Source: Planctomycetaceae bacterium (GTDB taxonomy: Bacteria > Planctomycetota > Planctomycetia > Planctomycetales > Planctomycetaceae). Taken from it: DNA of 64,000 nucleotides. The DNA lies in NCBI GenBank assembly GCA_041398825.1, contig JAWKTX010000012.1:124001-188000 (forward strand), given 5' to 3'. The notes under the pieces are model-generated. The model did not search any database. It was not told where the DNA came from and saw only the letters and a program-made list of their open reading frames with translations. Below, one piece after another: positions 9,829 to 20,254 of the stretch. The stretch's first letter is position 1; every line of letters starts with the position of its first letter. The position numbers and the translations under genes are program-made.

Positions 9829-10668
9829 AGATCAGAATCGCGACGACAGAGCGGGCCATTCACAAACTCAACCGCATTGGATGTTCCCTCGGATTGTTCA
9901 GCCAATGCTCACCACCGGGTCATTCGAGGGTCCTGCAGCAAATTCTTGAAGCAAACACGCCACGAATACGCTCAACTCTCGAACCGCAATCGCGAATGGG
10001 GCAGAGACTGCTCAGGTCATCAAACATCGAAAGAAACAAGAATGAGGAATCTTTCTCATTCATGTAAGTCGACGAACACTTTTTCGATGCGAATGCCACG
10101 GGTAACGAAGCTGGAGTGCGCCGGTTGTCTTGTGAAAATGGTTGGACGACGGTTCAGGTTGACCGCTTGTTATTTGGCGGCTTGCGTGCATGGACAGTGT
10201 GACGAGCAGCCAAGACACGGTCAGACTTCTACATGTGTGAAGCGACTCAAGAGAAGTCCAGGTTGTAATTCGTTTTCGAGTTCACGGGAGCTCCGGAAAT
10301 CTCGACAAACAAATGGCGTCTCGACGGCAATCGCGATCATATCGACGAACAACTAGCGGTCCCGCTGGATCAGCCCATGGCTCGACCGACGATCGAGCGA
10401 ATCCCCTCCGCCCGCAGATTGCAGCAATCCCATTCCGCAGAGATTCGATTCCTGCACAATGGCACGTCTTCGCGAGTGACTCGCAACTGCCAGAGAAACA
10501 CAGGCGGTATCAGCCGAGAAGCTATTCTCAGCAACAACGATTCCTGTGACTCCTGCGGCACCAGATAATGGACGAATTAGTGCGGTAAGTGGGTTTAATT
10601 GTTGAGTAATTCTGATGAGCTCGCGAACACACATTCAACCCATCGCCATATGACGCTTCGTTTCCTAT
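9829..10668. other. Intergenic region (840 bases), no gene recognised
   Basis: Open frames here are short and unlike proteins, and none has a convincing ribosome-binding site. A short inverted repeat (aatgaggaatctttctcatt) near 10039-10060 could form a hairpin, but no T-run follows. I see no RNA gene or mobile element. Confidence 0.4.
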
Positions 10669-11193
10669 TCAGAGTTGCCAAAGTCCTGCCTCAATCCCGC
10701 CCTGAATATAGATGGCGCACTTACCATGGCCGGGAATTTCCATCGGCGGAACAGCTATCTCGGCCCCGGAGTACTTTGCCGCTGCGACCGACGCCTCGAT
10801 GTCGTCAACCAGCATGTAGGCCCGAGTTACCGGTTTTTCACCATCATGCATTGGAGCGCGAATTCCCATCGTTGCTCCGTCGGACATCCTGGCGGTTCGA
10901 GCACCGCCCAGGCTCTGGTCGGCATCACCGAACGTCACGCTGTGAATTCCCGCGTAGATATCGCATGCAGCATCTACATTCTTCGTTACGATTTCAAGGT
11001 AATGAACTCGCATGGTTTCTTTGTCTCCTGTGTAGCGTTTTTCGTTGGAAGTGCTCGTGTCGGGGACGGATTCAACAGCGGACGTCGGGGTGGTCTCGTC
11101 ATGATTGCACCCGAGAATAGGCAATGCAATCATGCACGCCGCAGCTGATGTAAGCAAATCTCTTCGTGGGATCCGGTGGTTTGTTTTGGCCAT
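10669..11193 (-). CDS. VOC (glyoxalase/bleomycin-resistance) family lipoprotein
   Basis: The 174-residue protein begins with a Tat-like export signal (RRDLLTSAAACMIALPILGC) in which the Cys at about residue 29 fits a lipobox, so it is probably lipid-anchored. From about residue 60 a single vicinal-oxygen-chelate module follows (MRVHYLEIVTKNVDAACDIY, then TRAYMLVDDIEASV). The beta-alpha-beta3 pattern is complete, ending EAGLWQL. VOC proteins often act as dimers with metal ligands from His and Glu; the His of MRVHYLE and the Glu in the last strand are candidates. Substrate unknown. Cytoplasmic VOC proteins are common, so the lipoprotein signal is the notable feature. Confidence 0.8.
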   Translation of the reverse strand: MAKTNHRIPRRDLLTSAAACMIALPILGCNHDETTPTSAVESVPDTSTSNEKRYTGDKETMRVHYLEIVTKNVDAACDIYAGIHSVTFGDADQSLGGARTARMSDGATMGIRAPMHDGEKPVTRAYMLVDDIEASVAAAKYSGAEIAVPPMEIPGHGKCAIYIQGGIEAGLWQL

Positions 11194-12057
11194 GTTTCGG
11201 TATTCACAGAACGACGAAGGTAAGGGGGCCGCCGTAAGAAATCTAATTTCGAAAACGCGTGATCAGGGGCCACGCAGGGCGTGGATTGTATCGTATCTGA
11301 GCGTGTCAGACGATCTTTCATTGAGTGTGCCGCATGGATTTCGCATCGGGTAAAGGGTTACTTCAACTGACCAGTGGGCTCCTGCGTTTCAGTGCCGTCG
11401 CTTCGGCCCTAGCCGGTCGGCTCAAACGCCATACCTTGTCGACCACGCTTCGTGCCCCGACAATCTCACGAAACTTGAACATTCCACGAAACAGTGCGCG
11501 CCCCAGTTTCCCAGCTCACTGATGAAGCGACGTTCATCGTTTGGAAGCACAACTTCCTGCGACCAGACACACTGCATCAAACGGGACAGCCACCGGCCCA
11601 GCGCTTTTGGGGACCATCCGCCTGTTGGAATCTCCATTCGGCAGCGAGAATCCCACAGAAGGTATCTACGACATTGTCCCCGCAATTCGTAAGTCTCTCC
11701 GCAGAGCATCTCTCCGCGAACGCGCCGCATTCCGCGTGATAGTTGGTCTGATCCGGAGATGCATTGTATAGATCGCGACGCGGCTGGTCCCCGCAGGTCG
11801 TCATTCCCAGCAGACTTGAATTTCGGATCGTCGTCCCGAAAAGTTTGTGCAGCCTGGCTGGTCGATACGATCAGCGTCGCATTTTACCTGGATCGGCAAT
11901 TCCTGCCGAACAATGTGGTGTCCGGGAGTGCTCATCTCGAATATCGATCTGACGGATTATCGAATTCAGTCCGTAACCTGCAGTGTGTTTGAGCCTGGAT
12001 GGGGTAGACGGCACTTGATGTGTCGCTCTTTCTCAATTTCAAAGTGAGTGAGTAACG
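11194..12057. other. Intergenic region (864 bases), no gene recognised
   Basis: Several short overlapping open frames exist on both strands (for example minus 11422-11730), but none shows a recognisable domain, a good start signal or consistent coding character. It may hold a decayed gene. No repeat of the dispersed family was seen. Confidence 0.35.
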
Positions 12058-13035
12058 ATGGCGAAATCAACAAGTCGCAAGCCAAGGCCGTCCAGAAAGA
12101 AGGATGCTGAAGTCACTCCTGTCCTCCCTCAACCCTCCTCTCCCTCTTTGCTTCGTTGGTTCTTTCGTCCGGGCACACTGATGCTGACTGCGGCAATTGC
12201 GTCGGTCTGGATTCTGGCACCGGTCATTGTGCGGCAATTGCCAAAGCTGGACGCTCGGCCGGAATATCGAGTCTCACCGGGGCAGATTACGATTAATCCT
12301 CCACCCCGCTGGATTCCTCCGGATCTGGTGGCGCAGGTCTTCGAGCGAGCGGAGTTTGGAGATTCGGAATCTCTGCTGGACGAAACTCTGAGCGAGCGTA
12401 TTGCCGCAGCATTCTACACCCATCCGTGGATCGAGAACGTCCGGACCGTCCGAAAGTCGTTTCCGGCTCATCTGACCGTGGAGCTGGTCTATCGAGAGCC
12501 CGTTGCGATGGTGAAAGGCGTTGATGGCTATTATCCGATCGATCGGAATGGCATCCTGCTTCCGCCAGCGGATTTCAGCATCGCTGATATTGAGCGTTAT
12601 CCCGTCATCGAACGAGTCGCCAGTGTGCCGATGGGCAAACTAGGGGAACCGTGGGGTGACCCTGTTGTTGAAGGAGCGGCCCAACTTGCCGCGGTACTGA
12701 ATAAGCAGGAAGGGGATCAGCCATCCTGGTGGAAGCAGCTGGAAGTGAAGTCCATTCTTGTGCCTCGCCGCGTTGCGCTGGCCGACAGCGCCGATTCGCT
12801 GGAATATCAGCTCGAAACGGTTGGCGGATCACACATCCTCTGGGGCCGGGCTCCCAACACACGGCATCCGGGCGAGTTGACCGTGGAGCAAAAACTTCAG
12901 CGGCTTGCGGAATTTCATTCGGACCTTGGTTTCGATGACGAGCATGGTCCGTATGAAATCGATATTCGCCCCTGGCATGGAATCGGTCGTGGGCGACTGG
13001 CCAAAGAAGAATCGGACGGTCGGCAGCAGCTTTAA
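12058..13035 (+). CDS. FtsQ/DivIB-like membrane protein with POTRA-type domain
   Basis: This 325-residue protein has a basic Ser/Pro/Lys-rich cytoplasmic start, one transmembrane helix at about residues 42-60 (GTLMLTAAIASVWILAPVIV), then an extracytoplasmic part. The part from about residue 100 to 165 fits a POTRA-like fold (HPWIENVRTVRKSFPAHLTV, then VYREPVAMV), followed by YYPIDRNGILLP, which matches the beta domain of FtsQ. The C-terminus after about residue 200 is less conserved. In other bacteria FtsQ links division and peptidoglycan synthesis. Here it is not next to murein or division genes, unlike the usual dcw cluster. The assignment rests on topology and the short motifs. Confidence 0.7.
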   Translation: MAKSTSRKPRPSRKKDAEVTPVLPQPSSPSLLRWFFRPGTLMLTAAIASVWILAPVIVRQLPKLDARPEYRVSPGQITINPPPRWIPPDLVAQVFERAEFGDSESLLDETLSERIAAAFYTHPWIENVRTVRKSFPAHLTVELVYREPVAMVKGVDGYYPIDRNGILLPPADFSIADIERYPVIERVASVPMGKLGEPWGDPVVEGAAQLAAVLNKQEGDQPSWWKQLEVKSILVPRRVALADSADSLEYQLETVGGSHILWGRAPNTRHPGELTVEQKLQRLAEFHSDLGFDDEHGPYEIDIRPWHGIGRGRLAKEESDGRQQL

Positions 13036-13305
13036 GCAGGATGGGGCATATCTTCGGTCAACAGAAACAGGGGGTCCCGAAGACGATTCGTGTTGGTCTC
13101 AGGTTTGAATGCTGCAGCCGAAGGCACACGGTCATGACTCTGTCGAGGACTCAGTGAAGCGTGCTGCTGCGTCGGTGTTCCTCAGCAGCAGCCTCGACGA
13201 AAAGCTCCGATGCTTCAGCGAGGGATCGATGGCCTGTAAAAGCCCGTATACACGTCCCTCGCCAACGCTTCGAGTTGATTTTTGATTCCTCAACCGACGA
13301 CCTGT

Positions 13306-14907
13306 TTATGGCCCCGATTTTTCTCGCAGCAATTGCGGCGGAAATTCAGCGGCCTTTGACCCGCTTTCCAGCCTCAGATTGGCCCCCATGCTGCGTTTGT
13401 GGCTAAACGGCACCTGAGCGGCATTGGATTCGGCCAGGATGTTGTGGAGGTCTGTCCGCATCTTGCGAATCAGCGGCTGGTGTTCTTCACTGAAGATCAG
13501 ATTGTTGGTTTCATTCGGGTCGTTTTTCAGATCGTACAGTTCGTCCAGGTCCCAGATCCCGTGATACTGAATGAATTTGTATCGATCAGTACGCAGCGCA
13601 AATGTTGTTGGAGTGTGCGGGAAGTTGTACTCCCAGTAGTACTCATAAAGCATGTTCTTGCGCCAGCCGGATTCGGGAGTTTGTCCGGCAGCCAGCTTCA
13701 GAAAGCTCTGCCCATCCATCTGCGGAGGTGTTTCGAGTCCTGCGGCTGCCAGGACCGTGGGGCCGATGTCGATTCCGGCGACAACTTCGTCGACAACGGT
13801 TCCGGGTTTCCAAAGCTTCGGACAGACACCCAACAGGGGAACCCGGATCGAAGCTTCGTAGGCAGTGCGTTTGTCGATCAAACCATGTTCACCCCACTGA
13901 AAACCATTGTCACCCATGTACATGACAATCGTGTTTTCGGCCAGCCCGTTGTCTGCCAGCCATTGCCGAACTCGGGCAATAGATTCGTCAACACTCAACA
14001 GCGCTTCGCAGTACAGGCGATAGTGTTCTTCAATATTGGTGTCTTCGTGGTAGGCGAATTCGACTCCGTGCCAGCTGTTTCGTTGATTCTTCAGCCACAT
14101 CGGTTTGCCGACGTAATTCTCTTCTGTGTTGGACATGGTTGACGGAATCGGCAGCGGCTTATCTTTGTACCGTCCCGCATGTCGCTCTGCGGGGTGGAAC
14201 ATTCCGTGAACCCCCTTGTGGCTCAGATACATAAAGAATGGCTTTTTATCCGGCTTGACGGATTCGTTCAGCCAGTTGATTGCGTAGTCGGTTAATTCGT
14301 CGGTGATATAGCCTTTTTGAGGCACAGATTTTCCGTCAACATTCAAAGACCACTGGGGCTGATTTTCGGGTGGATAGTAGTGGCCCTGGCCGCGGAAGGA
14401 GACCCATCGATCAAAGCCCGGTTGCGGCTGATCAGAATGCCCACCCATGTGCCACTTTCCGAAAAAACCTGTTTGATATCCCGCAGCCTGCAGATACTGT
14501 GGGAAGAAGACGGAGCCTTCATTCGCCAGAACATTGTTGTCTACAACACCGTGTTTGTGCATGTACTGACCGGTCAGCACCGATGCACGACTGGGAGAAC
14601 ATAACGACGTCGTTACCATCGCGTTCTTAAAGTACACACCCTCTTTGGCCATCGCATCCATTGCCGGAGTTTCGACCCAGGGGTGACCAAGGAAACTCAT
14701 CACATCGTACCGATGATCGTCCGAAAGAATGTAGACCACGTTCATTGGCCTTCGGTCGGACACGCGTTTGAGCTTCAGGTCTGCAGCATCCCGATCCTGA
14801 GCGTGGACAGACACGATCGTGTTTACGACCACCGTGTTTATAATGATCGCGGCAAGGGCAAAAGAAACTGTTCTTCGGAGGGACAAATTCCATCGATCTT
14901 TCGTCAT
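13306..14907 (-). CDS. Secreted type I sulfatase (arylsulfatase family)
   Basis: The protein of about 533 residues carries an N-terminal signal peptide (RRTVSFALAAIIINTVVV, cleavage near VHAQ). The formylglycine signature CSPSR followed by ASVLTGQY lies at about residue 100, so the Cys is expected to be converted by a maturase. Other metal and active-site pieces are visible: LSDDHRYD, GKWHMGG, GDNGFQWGEHGL and the late ELYDLKNDPNE. The organic sulfate substrate cannot be told; planctomycetes carry many sulfatases for algal polysaccharides. An alternative ATG at 14937 has a better AAGGA site, which would lengthen the signal region by ten residues. Confidence 0.9.
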   Translation of the reverse strand: MTKDRWNLSLRRTVSFALAAIIINTVVVNTIVSVHAQDRDAADLKLKRVSDRRPMNVVYILSDDHRYDVMSFLGHPWVETPAMDAMAKEGVYFKNAMVTTSLCSPSRASVLTGQYMHKHGVVDNNVLANEGSVFFPQYLQAAGYQTGFFGKWHMGGHSDQPQPGFDRWVSFRGQGHYYPPENQPQWSLNVDGKSVPQKGYITDELTDYAINWLNESVKPDKKPFFMYLSHKGVHGMFHPAERHAGRYKDKPLPIPSTMSNTEENYVGKPMWLKNQRNSWHGVEFAYHEDTNIEEHYRLYCEALLSVDESIARVRQWLADNGLAENTIVMYMGDNGFQWGEHGLIDKRTAYEASIRVPLLGVCPKLWKPGTVVDEVVAGIDIGPTVLAAAGLETPPQMDGQSFLKLAAGQTPESGWRKNMLYEYYWEYNFPHTPTTFALRTDRYKFIQYHGIWDLDELYDLKNDPNETNNLIFSEEHQPLIRKMRTDLHNILAESNAAQVPFSHKRSMGANLRLESGSKAAEFPPQLLREKSGP

Positions 14908-15262
14908 TGATTCTCTCACTTTGTTCCTGAAAACCATACGTTGTCCTTCGTGTCCATGCTGGAAAGGCAGTACACCGGGAGCAGGCATACATACCACCCT
15001 GACATTGCGGCAACTATCGCCACATCACCTGCTCAGCATTGCGCGGTTTGCTTCGTAAACTTTTCATTTGGGTCGCGACACCGAACCGCATGCCTGAGTA
15101 CTTTACAAAACGCACGGCACCATTGCACTTCACTGTGACACTCAGCAGATTGCGTCGTCCGGTCCGGATTCGTTTGTCGGCGAAGGCAAATTTGGCGAAC
15201 ATTCCCCTGCAGAGTTTCGTATCTGCCTGAAGAACCATTCACATTTCGGGAGCCCGTATTAG

Positions 15263-16270
15263 ATGACAATCACAAGGACACTGCTTTCGATGACAATCGC
15301 AATGACGACCGCTGCAGCAGCTTCGGCCACCTGCATGGCCCAGCTGAACGACGGAGAAACTATCGTTTTTCTCGGCGATTCCATCACGCAGCAGGGCGCT
15401 GGCGAAAACGGATATGTCACTCTGTTTCGCAAAGCGATCGAGAAGAACCGCCCAGACAGCGGCATCAACGTGATTGGTGCCGGTATCGGCGGCCATAAAG
15501 TGCCCAACCTTGAAGAACGTCTCGACCGCGACGTTCTGGCACACAAACCCAACGTCGTCGTGATCTACATCGGGATCAACGATGTCTGGCATTCAACACG
15601 AGGGCAGGGAACGGAGATTGGGAAGTATGAAAGTGGTCTCAAAAGCCTCATCAAACGGTGTAACGACGCTGGCGCTCGGGTGATTCTGGCAACGCCCAGT
15701 GTCATCGGCGAAAAGGCCGATGGTTCCAACGATCTTGACAGTATGCTGGAAGACTATTCAGCTGTCAGTCGGAAGGTAGCGGCAGAGACCAGCACCACCC
15801 TGCTGGATTTGCGGGCTGCTTTCGTGAATCACCTGAAAGCCTACAACATTGCCCGCGAATCCAAAGGAATTCTGACGACCGATGGCGTTCATCTGAATAA
15901 TGAAGGGAATCGCTTTGTTGCAGTTCGAATGCTGGAAGCTGTTGGAGAAATTGCCGCACCATCCCGGGCGCTTCGGCACATCGTGATCTTTAAGTTTAAG
16001 CCCGAAGTGACACCGAGGCAGATTGATGAAATCAACCTGGCGTTCCACGAGCTGAAACACAAGATCTCAGAAATCAAAGACTTCGAACGAGGAACGAACA
16101 ACAGTCCCGAAGGGCTCGACAAAGGATTCACGCATGCCTACACCGTTACATTTGCCACAGAAGAAGATCGAGCGGCCTACCTGCCACATCCCGCACATAA
16201 GCAGTTTGTAGAACTGATTGGCGGAAAAATCGACGACGTCATGGTGTTCGATTACTGGACTGTTGAATAA
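15263..16270 (+). CDS. Secreted SGNH/GDSL hydrolase fused to a Dabb domain
   Basis: The 335-residue protein has a signal peptide ending near CMAQ. Residues ~28-225 form an SGNH hydrolase: block I FLGDSITQQG with the nucleophile Ser, block II Gly in GAGIGGHKV, block III YIGINDVW, and block V DGVHLNNEG with the catalytic Asp and His. Residues ~236-335 match a Dabb (stress-responsive A/B barrel) domain: LRHIVIFKFKPEVT, then the central DFERGTN and the closing VMVFDYW. SGNH enzymes cleave esters, often acetyl groups on sugars. The Dabb part may aid dimerisation; its role here is unknown. No operon partner: the sulfatase is divergent and mnmG convergent. Confidence 0.88.
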   Translation: MTITRTLLSMTIAMTTAAAASATCMAQLNDGETIVFLGDSITQQGAGENGYVTLFRKAIEKNRPDSGINVIGAGIGGHKVPNLEERLDRDVLAHKPNVVVIYIGINDVWHSTRGQGTEIGKYESGLKSLIKRCNDAGARVILATPSVIGEKADGSNDLDSMLEDYSAVSRKVAAETSTTLLDLRAAFVNHLKAYNIARESKGILTTDGVHLNNEGNRFVAVRMLEAVGEIAAPSRALRHIVIFKFKPEVTPRQIDEINLAFHELKHKISEIKDFERGTNNSPEGLDKGFTHAYTVTFATEEDRAAYLPHPAHKQFVELIGGKIDDVMVFDYWTVE

Positions 16271-16403
16271 CGACCAGTTGAAGGCCGGGAAACGAATGTT
16301 TGCAGCCCTGTCGGACATGCAGGCAGGTTTCCCGGTAATGGTTCTGTCCAATCGTACCGAGCCCGCCGGTTTGCCGTCAAAGAAAGTTATCGAGGCAACC
16401 GCA

Positions 16404-18231
16404 TCAGGACAGATAGAACATCAGCACGGCAATATCGGCGGGTGTAATTCCGGAAACGCGGCTTGCCTGCCCGACTGTTGTCGGACGAAGGCGGGCCAGT
16501 TTCTGCCTGGCTTCCGTACGCAGTTGTTTGATGGAGTCGTAGTCGAACGTATCCGGAATTCGCACCGCTTCTACCTTCTGCAGGCGGGCGATTTCTGATT
16601 CCTGACGGCGAATGTAGCCGGCATACTGCGATTCAATTGTCAGCTGCTGACGTGTTCGTTCTGACAGGTTCATGGCTGTTAACTGCGGGAATATTTCGTG
16701 AAGCTGATTCCATGTGACCTGCGGTCGGGCGCAGCCATTCTTCCAGCGACATACCCTGAGATCGTAATTTCTGCGCGGCGGAAAATGCTCGATCCAGTTC
16801 GGCTTCATAGGCACGAAACCGTTGAACCCGCTCCGCCGATGCAATCCCCAGCTCGATGGCCATAGGGGTCAGTCGACGATCGGCATTGTCCTGTCTGAGC
16901 AACAGTCGGTACTCAGCCCTTGAAGTGAACATTCGGTAAGGTTCGTCAACACCCTTCGTCACAAGATCATCAATCAGAACACCCAGATAGGCCAGGCTGC
17001 GGTCCAGGACGAACGGTTCTTTACCCTTGAGTTTCAAGGCGGCATTAATTCCAGCCAGCAGGCCCTGCCCGGCAGCCTCTTCGTAGCCCGTTGTTCCGTT
17101 GATTTGTCCTGCAAAATACAACCCGGCTACTTTGCGCGTTTCCATTGATGGATACAGTTGTGTTGGTGGTGCGAAATCGTATTCCACCGCGTATCCATAG
17201 CGCATGATTTCGGCGTTTTCGCAGCCCGGTATCCGGCGAATGATTTCATCCTGAACATCGCGCGGCAGGCTGGTCGAAATTCCGTTGCAGTAGACTTCCT
17301 GCGTATTGACTCCTTCGGGTTCCAGAAAGATCTGGTGTGTTTCCTTATCCGAAAATCGAACAACCTTGTCTTCGATGGACGGACAGTATCGCGGGCCAGT
17401 GGATTGAATCTGCCCGGAATACATGGGAGCGCGGTGAAGGTTGGCCCGGATGATTTCGTGAATCTCCGGTGTTGTGCTCGTCAGATAGCAATGGATCTGC
17501 GTCTGCTGAATCCGATCGTTCATATACGAAAAAGGCTGAGGAGTTTCGTCACCGGGCTGAGGTTCGCAACGACTGAAATCGATCGTTCGACCGTTGAGTC
17601 GAGCGGGGGTACCGGTCTTGAACCGCTGAAGTTCGAAACCCAGTCGGTTAAGCGATCCAGACATGCCTACCGCCGACTGATCCCCAGCGCGACCACCTTC
17701 GGCTTTGGATTCGCCGGTATGCATAATGGCCTTCAGGAACGTGCCTGTTGTAAGAATCACGGCGCGAGTTCTGTAGACGGCGTCGCCCGCTACGCGCACT
17801 CCGCAGACCAGCACGCGACCGGATTCATCGGTTTCCGTTTCGATTGCTTCAACCATCTCCTGACGAAGGCTGAGATTGGACTGTTGTTCGACGATGTTTT
17901 TCATCGCAAACTGATAGGCCTTCTTGTCGGCCTGCGCGCGGGGGCTGTGCATTGCCGGCCCTTTTCCGCTGTTCAGCATGCGAAAATGGATCCCCGTCGC
18001 ATCGATGACGCGGCCCATTTCTCCGCCAAGGGCGTCAATTTCCCGAACAATCTGTCCCTTGGCGACACCGCCAATCGCCGGATTGCAGCTCATCGCCGCA
18101 ACGGTGTCACAATTCATCGTTAACAGTGCGGTTTTTGCCCCAATACGAGCCGCCGCCAATGCCGCTTCAACGCCAGCATGACCGGCCCCAACGACGACAA
18201 CATCAAAATCATAAGTACAGCGAGATGACAT
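16404..18231 (-). pseudogene. mnmG: tRNA uridine-5-carboxymethylaminomethyl modification enzyme MnmG, with one frameshift
   Basis: MnmG (GidA) with MnmE installs the cmnm5 group on wobble uridine of tRNAs. The start is ATG 18231 (MSSRCTYDFDVVVVGAGHAG) with the FAD-binding GxGxxG. Family motifs CNPAIGG, KGPAMHSPRAQADK and GTFLKAIMHTGE follow. The reading frame breaks near 16727-16729: on the coding strand CTGCGCCCGACC carries one C more than expected, and removing it gives an unbroken 608-residue protein ending PADIAVLMFYLS, with the normal C-terminal helices (ESQYAGYIRRQ). Without repair translation ends about 30 codons later at 16633. MnmG is nearly universal, so a base-calling or assembly error is as likely as a real mutation. 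Confidence 0.88.
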
Positions 18232-18700
18232 GGGCGCATGAATTCCAAAATGTGACCACCTTGTATTGACCACGCATAATATCGACGGTCCGAGCTCAGG
18301 CGATGTCAAACACAGAAATCCCAAGCTGCTCGGCAGACATTCTCTCAGTCAGGCCAGATCGCGAGGCCAATCATGGCAAAACCCGGGTAAGCCGTCGCGA
18401 TCGTCAGCAGCAGTGCCAGGACCATCTGATCAGCGGCCACAAGATTCAGACACGCCGTCAAACCGCAAATGACGCAGGTGCAGCCTCTGGCCAAGTACTG
18501 CGGGCGTTTCAGTCGAGTAGCATTCATCTGCTGATCTCATGTTTCAGGGTGTTATTGTGGCATCTGTTTCCCTTACAAATGCACGACACAATGTTCCCGT
18601 CCGAATTTCAGCCCGCATCGCTGAGGGACTTTCCCTGCGACGATGCGCGTACGGACGGATGAGGAATGCTACGGGAGACTGCCGTTCCTGAGGAGGAATC
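18232..18700. other. Divergent intergenic region with a possible small ORF
   Basis: This 469-base gap lies between mnmG and the PQQ propeller gene and should hold both promoters. A 60-codon minus-strand frame (18345-18527) would encode a hydrophobic peptide with one or two membrane spans (MVLALLLTIATAYPGFAMIG), but its ribosome-binding site is weak and I cannot confirm it as a gene. A GAGGAGG site at 18690-18696 serves the plus-strand gene. Confidence 0.4.
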
Positions 18701-20047
18701 ATGATCCGGATTGCCGTTTTGATGCTGTTTTGCCTGACAGCCCCCATGCCGGATGACCAGCCTGCTGACAGCATCGCAGAAAGTTTGGCACCATGGAATC
18801 AATGGCGAGGTCCACTTGGCACCGGCGTGGCCGTTGGCGCAACACCTCCGGTGGAATGGACGACCGAGAAGAATGTGCGGTGGAAAACACGGCTGCCCGG
18901 CAAAGGACACAGTTCGCCGGTGCTGTGGCACGATCGCGTGTTTGTCACGGCAGCCATTCCGATCGGGCCGAAGCTGCCTCCGCGCATGAGCGGTCGGCCG
19001 GGCGAACACGACAATCTGCCGGTCGACAGCAGATACCAGTTTGCCGTGATTGCTCTCGATCGCCGCGATGGCACCATCCTGTGGCAAACGGTCGTTCGGG
19101 AAGAAGTCCCAATCGAAGCAGGGCACTACTCCGGCAGCCTGGCCTCCGCATCCCCGGTGACGGATGGAAGATTCGTTTTCGCCAGTTTTGGAGCGCAGGG
19201 GCTGTATTGCCTGAACATGAACGGAAAGGTTGTCTGGAAAAAAGATACGGGACCAGTCCATACAAAACACGGACATGGTCATGGATCATCCCCCGCTCTT
19301 TATGGTGAATGCCTGGTCCTGAATCAGGATCACGAAGACGACTCATTTCTTTTGGTGCTGGAAAAAACAACGGGCGAAGAAATCTGGAAAAAAGAACGAA
19401 CAGAAGATACCTCCTGGAGTTCACCGATCGTGATCGAACGTCGGGATCAGGAAGGAGTAATTCAACCGGAAATCGTCGTGTGCGGCACGAATCGTGTCCG
19501 TGGATATCATCTCAGCACCGGCAAAGTTCTCTGGGAATGTAGCGGCATGTCGTCCAACGTTGTTGCAACGCCCGTATATTCGAATGGCGTCCTTTACGTC
19601 GGCAGTAGTTACGAAAAGAAAGTACTGATCGCAATTAAGTTAGAAGACGTGAGCGGTGATTTGACGGGAACGGATCACGTTCTCTGGGTCCGGTCACGCG
19701 GTACGCCTTATGTTCCATCGATGCTGTTGTACGACGATGCCGTCTATTTTCTGACGCACTATCAGAATGTGCTGACCCGAGTGCACGGCCCCACGGGAGA
19801 GGACGATCCCGGCGCATTGCGACTGGGGCCACTGGGCAACATCTATTCGTCACCGGTCGGCGCCAATGGTCATGTCTACATTACCGATCTGTCAGGAACC
19901 ACTATGGTGATTACGCATGCTTCATCACCGAAACTGGTGGCAGTGAATCGGCTCGATGAGCCCATTGCCGCGTCCGCAGCCATTCGGGGCGACGAAATCT
20001 TTCTGCGGGGCGAACAGCATCTGTTCTGCATCGGGGCCACCGAATAG
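18701..20047 (+). CDS. PQQ-binding-like (BamB-type) beta-propeller protein
   Basis: The 448-residue protein has a short hydrophobic start (IRIAVLMLFCLTAP) that may be a signal peptide, then repeated PQQ-like blade motifs: WNQWRGPLGTGV, VRWKTRLPGKGHSSPVLW, VIALDRRDGTILWQ, LYCLNMNGKVVWKK, YHLSTGKVLWE and VYSNGVLYVGS. Such WD40-like quinoprotein propellers are very common in planctomycetes; most have no proven catalysis. The opening WRGP and GHSSP motifs are typical of the exported planctomycete group. A strong GAGGAGG site stands before the ATG. It is monocistronic: a dispersed repeat follows 40 bases after the stop and ruvB converges from the right. Confidence 0.85.
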   Translation: MIRIAVLMLFCLTAPMPDDQPADSIAESLAPWNQWRGPLGTGVAVGATPPVEWTTEKNVRWKTRLPGKGHSSPVLWHDRVFVTAAIPIGPKLPPRMSGRPGEHDNLPVDSRYQFAVIALDRRDGTILWQTVVREEVPIEAGHYSGSLASASPVTDGRFVFASFGAQGLYCLNMNGKVVWKKDTGPVHTKHGHGHGSSPALYGECLVLNQDHEDDSFLLVLEKTTGEEIWKKERTEDTSWSSPIVIERRDQEGVIQPEIVVCGTNRVRGYHLSTGKVLWECSGMSSNVVATPVYSNGVLYVGSSYEKKVLIAIKLEDVSGDLTGTDHVLWVRSRGTPYVPSMLLYDDAVYFLTHYQNVLTRVHGPTGEDDPGALRLGPLGNIYSSPVGANGHVYITDLSGTTMVITHASSPKLVAVNRLDEPIAASAAIRGDEIFLRGEQHLFCIGATE

Positions 20048-20086
20048 CGAACGCATCGGGATTTCTTTTTCTGACCGGGTGTGAGG

Positions 20087-20203
20087 TTAGCTGTCCGCTG
20101 AAAAACCTGGACAGGCACGCAGGACGACTGGAAACCGTCGTGTTTTGAGGTCTCCTGTTCGAGCCAGTCAGCCAGTCCCGTTTTTCAACAGGTGTTAGGT
20201 TAG
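20087..20203 (+). repeat. Dispersed ~110-base palindromic element, copy 2
   Basis: It has both inverted ends: ttagctgtccgctgaaaaac on the left and gtttttcaacaggtgttagg on the right. The core is ggcacgcaggacgactgg then accgtcgtgttttgaggtct. A short internal duplication (gagccagtca followed by gccagtcccg) is unique to this copy. It sits 40 bases after the PQQ gene stop and 50 bases before the end of convergent ruvB. Confidence 0.85.
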
Positions 20204-20254
20204 ATCCGCTTTGCGCAACTAGCTGTGTGCCATCGGCCAATCAGCAGGAGTTAA

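Noticed and set aside
11422..11730. 102-codon minus frame in the 11.2-12.0 kb gap
   Set aside because: No recognisable domain and no convincing start; may be a remnant but not supportable.
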